Assembly: GCA_002371025.1 (NCBI GenBank)
Contig: DFFQ01000061.1
Span: forward strand, 1-6,198
Reading direction: 5' to 3'
DNA from: Lachnospiraceae bacterium UBA3772
GTDB taxonomy: Bacteria > Bacillota > Clostridia > Lachnospirales > Lachnospiraceae
Length of the DNA stretch: 6,198 nt
In this document: piece after piece, positions 5,503 to 6,198 of the stretch
Position numbering within the stretch: position 1 is the stretch's first letter
Layout of the letters: the number at the start of each line of letters is the position of its first letter
The notes under the pieces: generated by a model
The model's database searches: none
Told to the model about the DNA's origin: nothing
The model's input: only the letters and a program-made list of their open reading frames with translations
Made by a program: the position numbers and the translations under genes

Positions 5503-5766
5503 ATGCCAACAATTAAATCCAGTGCTGACCTTAGAAATGGATATAATGAAATATCAAATTTCTGTCACACTTTTAATGAACCAGTTTTTATTACCAAAAA
5601 TGGCAAGGGAGATCTAGCAGTTCTCAGTATTGAAGCATATGATCAGCTTGTTGGAAAAACAGAACTTTATAGTCTAATTCAAGAGGGATTAAATGATGTA
5701 AAAAAAGAAAATACAAGACCTTTCTCTGAAGCAATATCTGATATCAAAAAAAGGCGAAAAAAATGA
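5503..5766 (+). CDS. Phd/YefM-family antitoxin
   Basis: From ATG at 5503 this is an 87-residue protein (MPTIKSSADLRNG...). The N-terminal half has the Phd/YefM pattern: 'SSADLRNGYNEI' near residues 6-17, then PVFITKNGKGDLAVLS and EAYDQL. This half dimerises and binds operator DNA. The C-terminal third (LIQEGLNDVKKENTRPFSEAISDIKKRRKK) is charged and probably disordered until it wraps around and blocks the toxin. Its stop overlaps the toxin start as ATGA, so the antitoxin is made first and the toxin by coupling. An inverted repeat in the promoter and a palindrome at the start site fit autorepression. The family call is firm; the exact antitoxin subfamily is not. Confidence 0.88.
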   Translation: MPTIKSSADLRNGYNEISNFCHTFNEPVFITKNGKGDLAVLSIEAYDQLVGKTELYSLIQEGLNDVKKENTRPFSEAISDIKKRRKK

Positions 5767-6098
5767 ATTACAAAATTCATATCACAAAAACAGCTGAAAC
5801 TGATTTAAATACTGCTATCGATTATATTGAATTTACTTTACTTAATCCACAAGCTGCTGATAATCTTCTTGATAAAACTGTTGAAGCCATAAATAAACTT
5901 TCCTATATGCCACAAATCCATAGTTTGGTTGAAGATTCTGTTCTAAATGCTTGGGGAATCCGTTTTATTGTAATTAACAATTACATAACTTTTTTCACAA
6001 TAGATGAACAACTAAAAACAGTATATATACTTCGCTACATTTATGGTAAAAGAAACTGGATTGAGATTCTAAAAAGCGAACCATTATCAATAGAGTAA
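5763..6098 (+). CDS. RelE/ParE-family toxin
   Basis: This 111-residue protein has the compact RelE/ParE fold pattern. It opens with YKIHITKTAETDL and two amphipathic helices (about 10-47), then has the beta-sheet core GIRFIVINNYITFFTID (65-81) and the closing strand VYILRYIYGKRNW (87-99). Arg67, Arg91, Tyr94 and Arg97 are candidate functional residues by position. RelE members cut mRNA on the ribosome, while ParE members poison DNA gyrase; the sequence alone does not separate these here. It overlaps the antitoxin by four bases and has only a weak AGGCG site, typical of keeping the toxin below antitoxin levels. It appears intact. The operon ends at a strong terminator about 15 bases downstream. 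Confidence 0.87.
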   Translation: MNYKIHITKTAETDLNTAIDYIEFTLLNPQAADNLLDKTVEAINKLSYMPQIHSLVEDSVLNAWGIRFIVINNYITFFTIDEQLKTVYILRYIYGKRNWIEILKSEPLSIE

Positions 6099-6112
6099 AA
6101 TCAATATCAATA

Positions 6113-6147
6113 AAAAAAACTTCGGTTAAATCAACCGAAGTTTTTTT
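6113..6147. terminator. Bidirectional intrinsic terminator shared by the toxin operon and tRNA-Glu
   Basis: A perfect 8-bp stem CTTCGGTT/AACCGAAG (6120-6127 with 6133-6140) with a 5-base loop is flanked by A-runs on the left and seven T on the right. It can end the rightward toxin transcript. Read leftward, it follows the tRNA 3' end by only a few bases and can end that transcript too. Confidence 0.92.
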
Positions 6148-6149
6148 AG

Positions 6150-6198
6150 CAGTCCGTACGGGAATCGAACCCATGATTCCGCCGTGAGAGGGCGGCGT
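6150..6198 (-). tRNA. tRNA-Glu (anticodon CUC), 5' part outside window
   Basis: The 3' two-thirds of a tRNA is read leftward. The anticodon arm CCGCC-CUCUCAC-GGCGG (6195-6179) has anticodon CUC at 6188-6186, which reads the Glu codon GAG. The T-arm is ATGGG-TTCGATT-CCCGT (6174-6158). The acceptor strand is ACGGACT (6157-6151), with discriminator G at 6150. CCA is not encoded, so it must be added enzymatically. The D-arm and 5' acceptor strand lie beyond the right edge. Confidence 0.93.

Overview
The window looks like a chromosomal segment of a low-GC Gram-positive anaerobe, most likely a clostridial Firmicute of the Lachnospiraceae type. The evidence is AT-rich DNA, strong AGGAGG-type ribosome binding sites, consensus sigma-A promoters and a Gram-positive type capsule/exopolysaccharide (EPS) regulatory set with a specialised NusG paralogue. 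The genus cannot be fixed from this sequence alone.

Layout. Nearly all of positions 1-5109 is read leftward (minus strand) as one EPS/capsule locus. A consensus promoter at 5143-5171 drives, in order: a PHP-type tyrosine phosphatase (CpsB/YwqE-like), a Wzz-type chain-length/kinase-adaptor membrane protein (CpsC-like), a BY-kinase (CpsD-like) with a tail of five Tyr-Tyr pairs, and a small secreted or membrane-anchored protein with two Ig-like (DUF5011-like) domains joined by a Thr/Glu/Pro repeat linker. After a 300-base gene-free stretch with several potential RNA hairpins come a LoaP-like NusG paralogue and then a membrane-anchored nucleotide-sugar 4,6-dehydratase (PglF/CapD/FlaA1 family) that runs off the left edge.

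The rightmost 1.1 kb is read mostly rightward. A 237-base gene-free spacer (5213-5449) contains two tandem copies of a 48-bp palindromic unit. A promoter then drives a Phd/YefM-RelE/ParE type II toxin-antitoxin pair, which overlaps by four bases. A bidirectional terminator separates this pair from a convergent tRNA-Glu(CUC) gene cut by the right edge.

How it works together (inference from the families). The phosphatase, adaptor and kinase form the usual phosphotyrosine switch that controls EPS polymerisation and export. The Ig-like protein is translationally tied to the kinase and probably works outside the membrane in the same process. LoaP would let RNA polymerase read through the long downstream biosynthetic operon, whose first enzyme is the dehydratase. 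The toxin-antitoxin pair appears to be an independent accessory module. The points most worth a second look are the structured region before loaP, a small GNRA hairpin between the ribosome binding site and the start codon of the dehydratase, and the 48-bp tandem palindromes between the two divergent promoters.
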